Source of the DNA: Acanthopleura granulata
Lineage: Eukaryota > Mollusca > Polyplacophora > Chitonida > Chitonidae
Length of the DNA stretch: 64,000 nt
NCBI GenBank assembly: GCA_016165875.1
Contig: JABBOT010000015.1
Location: 173,394-237,393, forward strand
Reading direction: 5' to 3'
Part shown: one piece after another, positions 44,520 to 54,890 of the stretch
Layout: each line of letters opens with the position of its first letter
Position numbering within the stretch: position 1 is the stretch's first letter
Program-made: the position numbers and the translations under genes
The notes under the pieces: model-generated
The model's database searches: none
What the model saw: only the letters and a program-made list of their open reading frames with translations
Told to the model about the DNA's origin: nothing

Positions 44520-44852
44520 TCAGATTTCGAAAGCAAATCTTTCGGAAGAGTTGGTTAGCCCTGAAAGGGCTGTTGGAAATAGGCTAGCTTCAGTTCGGGC
44601 GACCGTGGCTTGGTCCTGGCGAGGTATGCTCTCGTAACATCCAGCGTATCCCAACCTTGAGCGGGCCTCTTCAGTCGCTATCATCCTCACTTCGGAGAAT
44701 AGTCCAACATCGTTCGCAAATGCTTGCTTGTATATTTGATACAGTTCTTCGTATCGGGCTTCTTGTCTTGCCATTCGTTTCTTCAGCATGAAGAAATCTG
44801 CAGGCGAAGTCATATGTCTGGCTGATGGCTTGCATAATGATATCGCTGGCAT
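44520..44852 (-). CDS. Helical ORF family member 3
   Basis: 110-codon intact frame from ATG 44852 to a stop at 44520. The core FFMLKKRMARQEARYEELYQ, then IYKQAF, repeats the family pattern of a charged helix with Tyr-Glu, then Tyr six residues on, then Ala. A second helix contains ATEEARSRLGYAG. No membrane segment, signal or known motif. TATAAAAGGC at 44881-44890 is so close that the 5' UTR would be under about 15 nt. The only member of the three with an intact ATG. Likely an accessory gene of the neighbouring viral element (inference from location); function unknown. Confidence 0.6.
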   Translation of the reverse strand: MPAISLCKPSARHMTSPADFFMLKKRMARQEARYEELYQIYKQAFANDVGLFSEVRMIATEEARSRLGYAGCYESIPRQDQATVARTEASLFPTALSGLTNSSERFAFEI

Positions 44853-44880
44853 AAATTCTGCAGAATGAGTAAGTGAGTTT

Positions 44881-44972
44881 GCCTTTTATATGATTGATCA
44901 GGCTTGTAAAGTCAAGCAGCGCGCCAATAATTGCGAACCGAAGAGAAAGCAAAATTCCACCCTTCTGATTGG
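44881..44972 (-). promoter_or_regulatory. TATA and CCAAT boxes of helical ORF 3
   Basis: TATAAAAGGC (complement of 44881-44890) and CCAAT (complement of 44968-44972), 78 bp apart. Confidence 0.72.
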
Positions 44973-45037
44973 TTGGTAGGGAGTTCTGCTACGGAGAGAC
45001 TCCCAGCACACAGGTAAAACTTTATAAACAATCCAAG

Positions 45038-45040
<3 letters not shown>

Positions 45041-45083
<43 letters not shown>
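45041..45083. repeat. (TA)n microsatellite
   Basis: About 20 uninterrupted TA units, just upstream of the polymerase pseudogene. Confidence 0.95.
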
Positions 45084-45085
<2 letters not shown>

Positions 45086-46492
45086 CGTTTCCCAAGGCCT
45101 GGAAATTTAAACGCCATGCGTGTATCCAGGTGGTGTGTTTAAAAACAAACCCACCGTTTACAAGGATTTAGCTGACGAAGGAATGATTGACGTCGCTGAA
45201 GATTACAGGTATTTTTCATACTGAGCTTGTTTTGATTTTGAAGCTTATCTCCAAAAATTAGATCCTTCTGCGGCTAACAGCAGTGAAAACACAGAATAGA
45301 CCATTTTCCCATGAGCGTGTCTGTTAACAGTAACCGATGTGTTTCGTATCAACGGGTGATCCTCATGCTTTGATTGAAACTATGAGGACATATCTCACTG
45401 AGATAAGCCAAGCTACTTTTAAGGTATTGTGTGAACATTAACATCACGTACACGTGACTGCGCACAAAACGAAAAAGAAATCTTACACAGAAAAACTCAA
45501 GGAGCGATTTTTAACTTACCTGACCGAATTCCCTGTTTTGGCTTTTAATTCTGGGAAATATGATTTCAATTTAATTAAGGAACTGTTGTATCCATGCTTG
45601 GTGAAAACGGGCGGGTGAAAATACGTTATCAAGCGGAATAATGGTCACATGAGCGTAACTTCAGGTCAGCTGAGATTTTTAGAAGCCCCGAATTATAGTT
45701 ATAATAAATGGGTCAAAACTTATGAATGTCAGGTCACCAAAGGTCAGTTTTGTTAAGATTACTTGGATAGTTTAGCACGTTTAGATGAGACAACTCTGCC
45801 ATGTGAAGCTTTCCATAGCAAGTTACAAGGTAATTTTTGCTCTGAACAAGACTACCGTGCTTTGGAGAATGTGTGGGAATCACACTGAACGCAGACCTTT
45901 CGTGATTTTCTGATTTGGTACAATAATCTCAACGTCCCTCCATTCCTTGAAGCTTTGGAAAAGATGTCAACATTTTATCAAACCGTGCGTGTTGATATAT
46001 TTAAAGGCTGTATTAGTATTCCTGGGGTAACTTTACCTTACTTGTTTCAAAATCTGTCCACTTCCTTTTCCTTAATAAGCTAGGCACACAAAGCTTTTTA
46101 TCAGTGTCTCAGATCAAATATTGTCGGGGGGGCTCCAGCATTGTATTCCATCGCTATCATGAGAAGGGGGTGACTCGTATTCGGGGTGGGAAATTGTGCC
46201 AGGGTATTGTCGGTTTTGGCGCTAATGCGTCAAACTTAGCATCATCTATGCCTGTCAGACATTACATTCGTTGGCTACCCATAGAAGAAGAAAGAAAGAA
46301 AAGACACTATAAATTTTTATCCAAAGGAATAAAAAAAAACTCGACTGCCCGAGCAGTGGTTAGGCTGGCAAGCAGCTCAGCTGGGTATGAATATTCGTCA
46401 TCGCCTGAACGATGTGGTAAAGAGAACTGGCGATCGCCAGCTCCCTGTTAAAGGTTTCGCTGTGGTGAATGGTCAACGTGCTATTTCCCAGG

Positions 46493-46740
46493 TAATGTTT
46501 TATGTCATATATATAAAATATGTGTATAAAAGGATAATGTATTATGTCATATATAAATATACATAAAAACAATTATGTATGTATGAAAAAAAGATTGGGT
46601 AAATTTAGCGTTATAATATATATATATTACATAATTGTGTGGCGTGGGTTCGAATCCCGGTGCAGTCAGTGAATTCTTTTGTTTTTTTACAATGTACATG
46701 CTCTATATACTTATATACACGAATGCTTATATCGTTGCAG
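46493..46740 (+). other. Probable spliceosomal intron inside the polymerase
   Basis: The conserved coding path stops at CAG|GTAATG (46492/46493) and resumes at TTGCAG|TTCCAC (46740/46741), exactly joining a Gln codon to a Phe-His. This 248-bp AT-rich gap begins with GT, ends with AG, and contains a T-rich stretch before the acceptor. It also contains a tRNA-B-box-like sequence at 46648-46660. An insertion mimicking an intron is the alternative. Confidence 0.65.
46640..46690 (+). other. tRNA-like T-arm with following T-run
   Basis: 'gtgggttcgaatcccggtg' reads as a good pol III B box/T-arm (four stem pairs); it is followed by 'gcagtcagtgaattc' and T-runs. No convincing D arm. One of three such sequences in the viral element. 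Confidence 0.4.
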
Positions 46741-48004
46741 TTCCACCAATGATACTGGCATTTCACCGGTGTCTTCTTAACTACACTTCAACAGGAGAGC
46801 TCCGTTAGAACACAAAGCGCGGTTTTTCTCCTGAAGAACTTCAGAACGAAACGAATAATGACCGAGCTTATTTCGAACATCTGAACTTTCAGGTTGTCCA
46901 AATGTGGGAATGTTTTTTCTTCATCAAAAAAGAACTGACCCTTCCCTTCAGGCATTTCTGCAACATTACTATACCCCTCTCCGTTCTATTTTATTGAAGA
47001 TCAATTATTAAAATCAGTTATTGACCAGCAACTCTATGGGTTTGTGGAATGTGACATTCATGTCCCCCAAGAATTATTATCAACTTTTGCTGAATGTCCG
47101 ACCATATTTAAAAACGCGGATGTCACGCTAAGCGATTTCGGTCCCTCTTTGAGAGAATATGCCAAGACCAATAATATAATGACCCATATAATGACACAGC
47201 CCCCCCCCCCCGTGACTCAGGCGCGACGTCAAGGTGATGTAGATCCGAGCAAGGCGTTAATAGGTGAAACGATGAAGATATTAGGGCATTGGCGGTACGG
47301 AAAGACAATCACCAAGCAAGATAGGCATATGGATGTGAAAGTGTGTACGCTACAGAAGGCTTGCAAATTGGTCAATTCAGACTCGTGTATTAAGGCCGAG
47401 AAAATTGACGATAATACCCATGAAGTCACGTGCACTAAGAAATGAATCTCATATAATTTACCCTCACAGATAGGGTGTATGGTATATGAGTATGCCAAAC
47501 TTCGCTTGCTGAAATTGTATTATGATTTCCTGGCGAAATATTTTCATTCCAGGGATTTTCATCTCGTCGGGACAGATATGGATTCAACTTACATTGCATT
47601 GTTTAACCCCGATTTGGAATCCTTGGTTAAACCAGACCTACGAGAAGTTCACGAGGCCGAATGTGACCGCTGATTACCACGTCGTGATTATTATCAACAC
47701 GACAAACGTACACCTGGTATGTCTAAAGTAGAATGGAGTGGAGATGGCATCATCGCTTTATGTTCCAAAACATATTACTGCTACACCAAATGCCTGCAAA
47801 GGGGTGAACCGTCACAGAGGTCAAAAGGACTTGAACCTCTCGATGCTCCACGGTCGAAAAAGTGCAGCCGGAGTAAATGATGTCATGCCTGTACGTGCTC
47901 AAGAAATTTGTTCGTTTACACAGCATAAGGACGCTTTCACGTATTCTTATGCTAAACGTAAAATTTTGCCATTTGGATTAAGCACGACTTACCTCGATAT
48001 TTAG

Positions 48005-48393
48005 ACACATTTCTAAATATATTTTCAGACTCCGACTATTTTATAAATTAAATGCAAAATTAAAATGATAAAAAGGGAACATTTTTTGGGGGTGAGATCT
48101 CATTTTTATTATTTTTTTCCATCAATAAAACAAGAACAAACAAGCCGAATTAAACATCTCATTTTTTTACAATGTTCATCAATGTATATATATATATGCA
48201 TAGTTCTAATCACCAAACACCCATCTGTTCAACGCTATACTAACATATTCATTGTTATAAGCACATGTTTGTATAAGAGAGTCTCGTTTTTTGTACAACA
48301 ATGAACAGGAGAGAACAAAAAACAAGTCTGATTAACTTGCGATTTCATTGGACGATGACTTATTACAATCCTCGTAAATGCACATATATTTTT
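48005..48393. other. Spacer between convergent polymerase and protease
   Basis: AT-rich; 3' ends of the two convergent genes meet here. Contains 'aataaa' at about 48124. Nothing else. Confidence 0.5.
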
Positions 48394-48844
48394 TTAATCA
48401 GCAAAGGAAGGTCGCTCTGACCAATCATAAACCAAAATATCATTGTTATAGTCCGTGTGTGGAGAATTAAATGTTTGCCTAATGCAGTTCATTGTTCGTC
48501 CTCTAGCTCGACGAAGAGCAAAATACAAACAATACTGACCGCACACAGCGGTATATAAGCATTTTACAGGGCGGTAATTCGATTGCCAATGGTGCGTACC
48601 GTGATTTAGCCACGTCTCTACCGCCTTACGTCAGGGTGGCAGACCATAAGAGTCGAAATAATCCCCAGACAAGTGACGTGTGGTTTCCTCATAATGTATG
48701 TATGGTCCAATGGGTACCAGGTTTTGTACAGGGGTCCGTGTTTAAAATGTATATAGCAGGTTGATGTGGCATTCGTGCAGGTAAATCATTCCGGGGAGCA
48801 CACCTTGGATCAAGTTGCGTGTATAAGGGTCGGTTTGAAGACAT
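48394..48844 (-). pseudogene. Adenain-like maturation cysteine protease, decayed
   Basis: Viral capsid-maturation protease of the adenovirus/Polinton (C5) type. The ATG is at 48844 (MSSNRPLYTQ). A frame then runs through AIYILNTDPC and the catalytic-His region PGTHWTIHTL (about 48740). A frameshift follows, then DYFDSYGLPP (catalytic acid region, about 48650) with an in-frame TGA right after. The Cys region CGQYCLYFALRRARG (about 48540) comes next, with a stop at 48394-48396. All three catalytic positions remain readable, but the frameshift and stop break the gene. About 150 residues, shorter than adenain (about 200). Downstream of the capsid gene on the same strand, as in related elements. 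Too broken to appear as one open frame. Confidence 0.85.
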
Positions 48845-48859
48845 TGTAATAATTGTTGG

Positions 48860-48946
48860 CTGTTCATGACGTAATCCGTTAGGAGTATGAGATGACTGTC
48901 AAGGTTGTGAGTTCAAACCCTGGGGCTGTCAACGTCGATTTTTTTT
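48860..48946 (+). other. tRNA-like sequence between capsid and protease genes
   Basis: 'gtaatccgttaggagtatg' resembles an A box/D arm, 'ctgtcaa' resembles an Asp-type anticodon loop, and 'gtgagttcaaaccctgg' resembles a B box. The end is 'ctgtcaacgtcga' plus an eight-T run, which would stop pol III. Stems are poor, so it is a degenerate tRNA-derived unit at best. Antisense to the flanking genes. Confidence 0.35.
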
Positions 48947-48959
48947 CATTGATGAAATC

Positions 48960-50267
48960 TCACAACAGAGTGCGAGTCTTATCAATCTCAATGATATTTT
49001 GAAATTCGGCGTAGCAAATGACGGTATTAGATTCAAGTAGATGTTGGGAAAATAGCATTTCCATGCAGAGATCACCCTTCTGATCGACGTTCAACTGCTG
49101 GTCGTCTTGTTGGTCGGCAGTAAAATCAAATGCAAACAGAGTGAACCCTGCACCGAAATCGGTATATTTGATATCGTTTCCTTCATTTAACCCAGCTTTA
49201 CCGGTGGTAGCAAATAAGTTCATAACAGAACGAATGCAATTATCATTCCTACCATCCGGAGTGAGTGGCTTGGCTGGTATCCGACGTCCGTTCACGTGTA
49301 AGCCTATGTAGTTTATGTAACGGTGGTTGAAGCCAAAGGGATTTTCTACGTATTGCCCGTTAAAGGTCGAATTTTGTACACATCCTATGACGAGACACCG
49401 GGGAAGAGTGCCTGAAAATAGGTTTTCTTCGTTCACTGCGGTATGTCCTATACCTACGTTGAAATACTTGGTCAAGACACCACGAATCGGGTACTTGGCT
49501 GGGGCTTTCTCAAAGGCCTTCAAATGCCCTAGCGGAGCACATTAGGGCGAATTTGATTTTCCGTACAAACGTTGTCACTTCCTCAAGGGCGGTCTTGTAA
49601 TCAGCCGCCTATGCATTGTCTCCTTCCCGATGTTGGGCAGTTCACATTGCAAAGTTGTCTCCGCTTCGGGTCAGACGCACTCGAACCGTGACATTGTTTA
49701 ACAAATAACTGTCTTGTAGAAACCAGTCGCAATGTAATATCCCCATCATACTAATCGACCGACTTCCAGAGGCCAAGGCCCTCCGTTTCTGAAATCCACT
49801 GTTTTGATTTCCTTTAGTCTCCATTTATCCAGCAGTATCCTTATACCACAGACTCCATGTCAACTGAGTTTCTTTAGCGTCCCTCCCATAGCGAAGTAAG
49901 ATATGCACGCACGGTAAAGGTACATATTCGTTGATGGCGTAATCAGTTTATCATTGATAGCAACGTCTACCTAATGCCACAGAGAATACAGCCACAGCTT
50001 AACGGGTGCCACGGTGGCATTCTCCGGCAAATCATCCCCGTTACCTTTCATTATTTTGGCTTTCACATACAAATACGAGTTAGCCAAGTACATGTCTGGA
50101 TCTCCGTTGCTAATAAAAAATTCTACAGGCCCACCATCCATAATGCTGGCAATAGGGTTGTAGGTATCCCATCGTCCTTCCTGTACCCTTCTTTGAGTCG
50201 GAGGTAAAGTCCACAAATCAAATCCGCTATTCACTGACGGCCAGGAATTTGGTTGCTGTAAATCCAT
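48960..50267 (-). pseudogene. Double-jelly-roll major capsid protein, decayed
   Basis: Polinton/adintovirus-type hexon-like capsid protein. The ATG is at 50267 (MDLQQPNSW). The N-terminal part reads SGFDLWTLPPTQRRVQEGRW, then SIMDGGPVEFFIS and MYLANSYLYVKAKI; it stops at 49971. The middle (49560-49970) is only recognisable in pieces, with frameshifts and stops (RVRLTRSGDNF at about 49660). The C-terminal third (49523-48960) is one frame: GHTAVNEENLF, NHRYINYIGLHVNGR, FTLFAFDFTAD, then YAEFQNIIEIDKTRT at the end. Length about 435 codons. At least three breaks. Order on the minus strand is penton, core, capsid, protease. Confidence 0.85.
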
Positions 50268-50725
50268 GGTAGGACGAATATAGGCGTTATGCAGAAATAT
50301 CTCTGGGGAGTCTGGTTGATCGCTTGCCGTGTGTGTGCCAGCAGGTCTCTTACGCTGACTGATGGGGTGACGTGCAGCGGGGCATGGCCCCGGCCCAGAT
50401 ACACCGAGAATACGGCGGGCTTTCCCCGAGAGTCCACGTTTAGCAGTCCCAAGCACCTTTTTACCAGGAGCCTTACTACGTTGTTCCAGGGCTTCCCGGG
50501 TGACTTGCGGCGAAACAGGGTATCACCAACAGTTCCCAGGGCCGTTCGTAGCACCGCTTTCCCCACGGTTTTGGCAATGGGTATCAGAGGCCCCTTGATA
50601 AGAGCGCCCAGAACATTCCCTAATCCATGACCTCGTTGTACCACAATACCAAGAAAGACAGGGAAATTACCGCCGCCAGCTTGGTTGCAGTAGTGCGTGA
50701 TGTAAGGTTGGTCTGTATCTGACAT
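50231..50725 (-). pseudogene. Virion core-like protein (glycine-rich and basic), frameshifted
   Basis: ATG 50725. The N-terminus contains QAGGGNFPVFLGIVVQRGHG, then LGNVLGALIKGPLIPIAKT and a Gly/Ala-rich amphipathic segment. This resembles the short membrane-active or core proteins next to capsid genes in adintovirus-like elements (family knowledge). After about residue 80 the strongly basic continuation (TAKRGLSGKARRILG) lies in another frame, the one that runs into the capsid start, so a frameshift near 50470 is likely. The nominal open frame overlaps the capsid start by about 36 nt. Confidence 0.65.
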
Positions 50726-50727
50726 CC

Positions 50728-50790
50728 TATGTGAGCAACTGGGAGATCACATTTTCGAATCCTCGTGTGGTCAGCGTCAAATTTTTTTAA
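50728..50790 (+). other. tRNA-like sequence between penton and core genes
   Basis: 'gtgagcaactgggagatcac' folds as a D arm (GTGA/TCAC stem, GG in the loop). It is followed directly by 'ttttcgaatcctcg' (B-box-like), 'gtcagcgtcaaa' and a seven-T run. The anticodon arm is missing. Its 3' end 'gtcagcgtc' matches 'gtcaacgtc' of the unit at 48860-48946. Confidence 0.4.
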
Positions 50791-50820
50791 TTTTTTTTTT
50801 ATAATTTTTTTTGTCACATG

Positions 50821-51288
50821 TTAAAGAAGAGGTAGACTCCGCCGCTCTCGAAAATGAAGTGTTACCAATACCTTCTCCTGCTCAAATGGAACAGGTTGAC
50901 CTGTGTCGTCTCTAATATCTATTTCAATGGTTGAAAAATCCTTCTTGAGTACAGGAACGTACTTGATATGTGAAAAGGACTTAGTAACGTGATCTCCAGA
51001 CGCTCCACGAACCCTTACCGCACGAAGTACTGGGGCTAATACATCCCCTACTGCACGAGGTTCGAACACATCCGAATATACGTAAAGGGTAGTCACCGTC
51101 CGTGTCAAGCGAGTTGAACCAAAGTGCATCTTTTCTGCTCCTGTTGATATCAGCGCCTTCTCAGGAATGAGACCGAAAATTTCGTGTAGACGCGGACTAA
51201 AACCCACAAGTTGGAGTGATTTAAATTCCAGTGTATATATTTCATAACGTTTATCACACCCAAACATAATTTGGTTCGCTTTAGGCAT
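50821..51288 (-). pseudogene. Penton-like minor capsid protein, C-terminal part
   Basis: 155-codon open frame. The C-terminal half fits the single-jelly-roll minor capsid protein of Polinton/adintovirus elements: TLYVYSDVFEPRAVGDVLAP, then KYVPVLKKDFSTIEIDIRDD, and the end KVLVTLHFRER. The ATG at 51288 is directly preceded by an in-frame stop. Family members are about twice this length, so the N-terminal half is lost, out of frame or beyond a break. The open frame itself is intact, the best-kept piece of the element. Confidence 0.8.
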
Positions 51289-51299
51289 AAGAGAATGCT

Positions 51300-52079
51300 A
51301 AAAGTAATTCAAAAGAACAGATTTCATGGTCCAGATGAGGTCCCACTTCACTCATTGACAAAGCCATCAGTTTGATAGGATTTTCGTTAAACTTCCAAAT
51401 ATTATTAACCTTTGTACATGATCAGCAAACACTAGTAACACCCAGATTGATTTCTTTCAATGAAAGCAAAAGGAAAAAAGGTTATCTGTGTTTTGTCATG
51501 AATTCTTGAAAAGATATCATATTTTCGGCTCATTGTTTGCATGCCTTGAAACTTTATGGAACACAGTGTACATGTATATCAAGACTTTTCTTAGTTGTAT
51601 GCTCTTCGCCCATTTCACCGGAAGTATGTGACAAAACTTATTTTAATTGTTTCTTGCATTAATAAATGAATGTGTCATTTGAACATAGCATTTCTATTCT
51701 GGATTCAGTTAACTAAAGTATCAAATCTGCATTCTTGTTGCTTCCTTGTAAGATAATGAATATATTATTGATATCCCAGCTCTTTGACTATTGGGAGCCC
51801 AAAACCTTGGGCTCTTAATCCACTGCGATGTGATGTGATTACATTAATGTTTAAGCTCAAAGCATTGCTCAACCTTAAGAATAAAATAATCAATGGAGGC
51901 CTGTACATTTGTCTAAAGAAGATGCCAATATTGCAGGGTAGATGGATTTTTGCTAAGTCCTTAAGTGATGGGTCCTGTATTATGCCCCCTTCCCCCACAC
52001 CCCCAAGCCATCAAAAGATGGGGGAAAAAATTGAAAAAAAAAATTCCTACCTATCTACCGACCCATTTTTTTTCAGAGG
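51300..52079. other. Right flank of the viral element, no gene seen
   Basis: No packaging ATPase or integrase gene, and no inverted-repeat partner of 39881-40125, was found here; the right boundary of the element is therefore undefined. Confidence 0.45.
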
Positions 52080-52440
52080 TGTTACACAAAATCATTTTTT
52101 GTCAATGGCCTTATTCTTGATTCTGGATGAAAACTCTCTGTAAAATAGAGGTATATTAATATTTCTGAAGAACTGTTAGATCTATGCAAGATTTCCTTGT
52201 AATATATGGCTCATGAAAACTAAATTAACATTGTGTGTTTCTGTTTTATAACTTCAGATTGGTTTTACAGAAGCTATCCGTCTCCTGTTATTGTACAGCA
52301 CCCCAGATTGAGGATGCTTCCAGAAGACACATATATCACAATTTGCTTATAACAACAAACGCGTTGCACCTATTTAAAGCTCGTTCCATTGCTGGTAATC
52401 AATCACACCAGCTTCCAGAATATGCCTGTCAAGGTAAGTT
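52080..52440 (+). repeat. Dispersed repeat Y, proximal part (second copy)
   Basis: Matches the complement of 26110-26490: 'gaggtatattaatatttctg', 'gcaagatttcc' and 'aatcacaccagcttccag'. It ends in 'gtcaaggtaagt', which looks like a splice donor but is part of the repeat. Confidence 0.75.
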
Positions 52441-53589
52441 TAACGTCAGCTGCAGGTTGCCGTTATGAGTTATTCCCCTTTTCCCGCTAGCTAGCTGTAC
52501 ATTGTTTCTAGCCTGGCGGGATAACTAGACATGCCAGTTTGACTGCAACCTCGATTTTCTGATGTAACCCATTTATGCGACACAGAGGGCCCATGGTGGT
52601 TCGTATTTTGTCTTATCGTGTATAATTTTTACTCTATTGTAACTGTGACGTATCGGCTACGCACATTTTATTGGAATTGTCTTACAATACTGTCAAATTT
52701 TACCATACTAGAGAGTACATCGAACTTTGTCATGTGATACCCAGTTTTCACTGTTGTAACTTTAGTTACTCTGCAGCTTATCGTGTGTCATATGTCTGTC
52801 TCCGTTTCATAGTTTCATGGAGCTAACCGGATTAAGAGAGAACAAGGTGTCCGCTCTCTCGTTTCCACTGAATAAAGCTTTAGTGTTCTACAAAAGCTGG
52901 GCAGTCTCTTGTAATGTTATTACGATTTCCTACGCCCACAGCAGTAAACGCTGCCACTGCTGTAATACTGGAACACCAGGCTTACATATTCCTGCTGACC
53001 GAATCCGATTAGACGAAGTTTAACCGATCTTGGAATGTTCCTGGTTTCCATGTTGTTGTTGGTAACACAGACGCCGACAAGTATCAACAAAGGGCACTTG
53101 CCAGTCCGCCTCTGGATTGTGATGACGAGACGACTACTTTGGGTTAACATAGTGTAAAAAAAAATTGCTGGACTATTAACTGAACACAGCATATGATAAT
53201 TTGGTATGTTAAGTGACTTGTTTAGCCTGTATCATCTGAAAGTCTTCTGGCAACTTTTTTGTGATGTACAGGTGATCATGCGCAATAGCTGAAATATTGC
53301 TATTAGTGAAATTAAAGTAATTTGCAACTCACTGTAGGTTTTCATTAGTTGATGGAATTGTGTGTTTTATCTGTATTGAATCAAGTTAACGCGATGTCGA
53401 GAAAAATCAGTTCATTTTTGGAATGCAATGTATTTTTGATAGAAGTCAGCTTAGATCATTGCATAATCTGAATGCAGTACATTATTGATTTTGTTCTCAC
53501 AAATGTATTGTAGGTGTAAATGGTTTTTGCCTGTGGTCATTGTTGCTGTTAATTCATTGCAGTTTAATGATGGCTTCATCAAATGTTGA
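52441..53589. other. Intergenic, no gene seen
   Basis: Nothing recognised apart from the 5' lead into the gag pseudogene. Confidence 0.45.
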
Positions 53590-54890
53590 ATGTCTGAAAA
53601 TGACTCGGGCCATGTTACTAATAATAGCCAAAGTGTGAATGAGGAGGTATCAGTTGAGAATACGAATGAAGAGGCATCATTAGAGCATGATGCCCGCGCT
53701 AATAAGCCTTCTAAAGAGTACATAGAATGGCAGATAAGTCAACAAACAGCTAGATACAATAGAAGTGTATCGGCAAGGCGCAAGCAACCTGGCCTTGTGC
53801 AAAGACTTCTGATTCGAACGACATGGTTGCGACGTGAATGTGACTCTCTCTCAAAGGCTATGGAGCAAATCTCGGGTGATTATGAGCTGAAACTTTGAAA
53901 TTGATTGAAAGAGAAGGTGAACATTTCAGTCGTTACGATGCCATCGACACGGTTAATTTCGAACTGTTAAAAACAATGTCTATACCGCTGAAAAGGCTTC
54001 TAAGCATTCCGTTCGCGCAGCTTCTAGTAGCTCTTCCACGTCAAGTAGTAGTAGGTACAGTGATGCAGCAGTGCAGGCAGCGATTCCTTCTGTAAACTAA
54101 AAAACAGGATTAGAAAAAAAAGTGGGCTGAACTGGAAGAAAAGCGAGCTGCGTTGGAGTGGGCATAGACAGTTACGGAGCTTACTATGACTGAAGCTAAG
54201 GTAAATGCAATCGACAACATCCAACGGGAGAATATAGTAGGACTGGAAGTAATGGATTTACCGGCCGCTGGCATAACGCCTACGGAGCAGGTTGAGAGAT
54301 ACTTGAGTCTCCTTCCCTCCAAGGTAACGTCCCGTATTCAGCAGCACCGTAAAATGTCAACGCCCTTGAGTTTGTGCCACACAGCATTCCACCTTCTGCT
54401 TCATCCATATCCGTATCAAACCAGAATCAAATTCAAACAGAGACACGAGTAGTATGTAATCAGCAAGATAGGCCGCACCACTCACCAAGCGACACTTCCA
54501 CACTAACTGATTGACATAGTTGTAACGCTTGCCAAGAAGGCTAACGTGAGACGCCTACCACCACCCGAGCCCGGTATCTTCACCGGAGACCCCCTCGCAT
54601 TTCCGGTGTTGAAATCGCCATTTGAAATACTGATTGGGCGAAAACGCACACCATGGTCGGAAAAGATTTTCTATCTCAAGAAATATTTACGCGGAGCAGC
54701 CAGAGAAGCTGTAGATGGATACTTTCTCCTGTCTAATGACAACGGTTACGGTGAAGCTAAACAGCTACTTGAACAGTGATGTGGAGATCCATTCGTCGTC
54801 GCAAGCGCCTTTCGTGATAAGTTAGATTCATGGCCGAAAATCCACGTGATGGTTTCACCCTTCGAAGATTCGCCGATTTCTTGCGTCAGT
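53590..54890 (+). pseudogene. BEL/Pao-type retrotransposon gag, decayed
   Basis: ATG 53590. An acidic N-terminus is followed by YIEWQISQQTARYNRSVSAR, with a frameshift near 53890 and a Ser-rich/charged linker broken by stops. The capsid-like segment reads LPPPEPGIFTGDPLAFPVLK, IGRKRTPWSEKIFYLKKYLR, then AAREAVDGYF (54555-54720). After a TGA at 54778 it continues DPFVVASAFRDKLDSWPK before homology ends near 54890, at the edge of repeat Y. No zinc knuckle, protease or reverse transcriptase follows and no LTR was found. A truncated copy. Confidence 0.85.

Larger units (their letters stand above)
45115..48004 (+). pseudogene. Family B DNA polymerase of a Polinton/adintovirus-like element, decayed
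   Basis: Protein-primed-type polymerase (DNA_pol_B_2 kind) that would copy the linear element genome. Readable in order: an N-terminal stretch with GGVFKNKPTVYK; an exonuclease-type FDFEAY (about 45240); AFNSGKYDFNLIKELLYP (about 45533); SLARLDETTLPCEAFHS (about 45770); DFLIWYNNLNVPPFLEALEK (about 45905); NIVGGSSIVFHRYHEKGVTR (about 46115); NIRHRLNDVVKRTGDRQLP; a damaged YWH motif; EYAKLRLLKLYYDF (about 47487); DMDSTY (about 47578); and a C-terminus STTYLDI with a stop at 48002-48004. At least six in-frame stops and several frameshifts break it. The Asp expected in motif A is gone (GFGANAS), motif B is altered before YGK, and about 50 residues are deleted at a poly-C tract near 47200. Not functional. 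Confidence 0.92.

Noticed and set aside
48860..48946. Functional tRNA-Asp gene
   Set aside because: Asp-like loop and B box are present but stems do not pair; kept only as tRNA-like.
52429..52440. Splice donor 'aaggtaagt' of a host gene
   Set aside because: It lies at the edge of dispersed repeat Y, with no coding frame before it.
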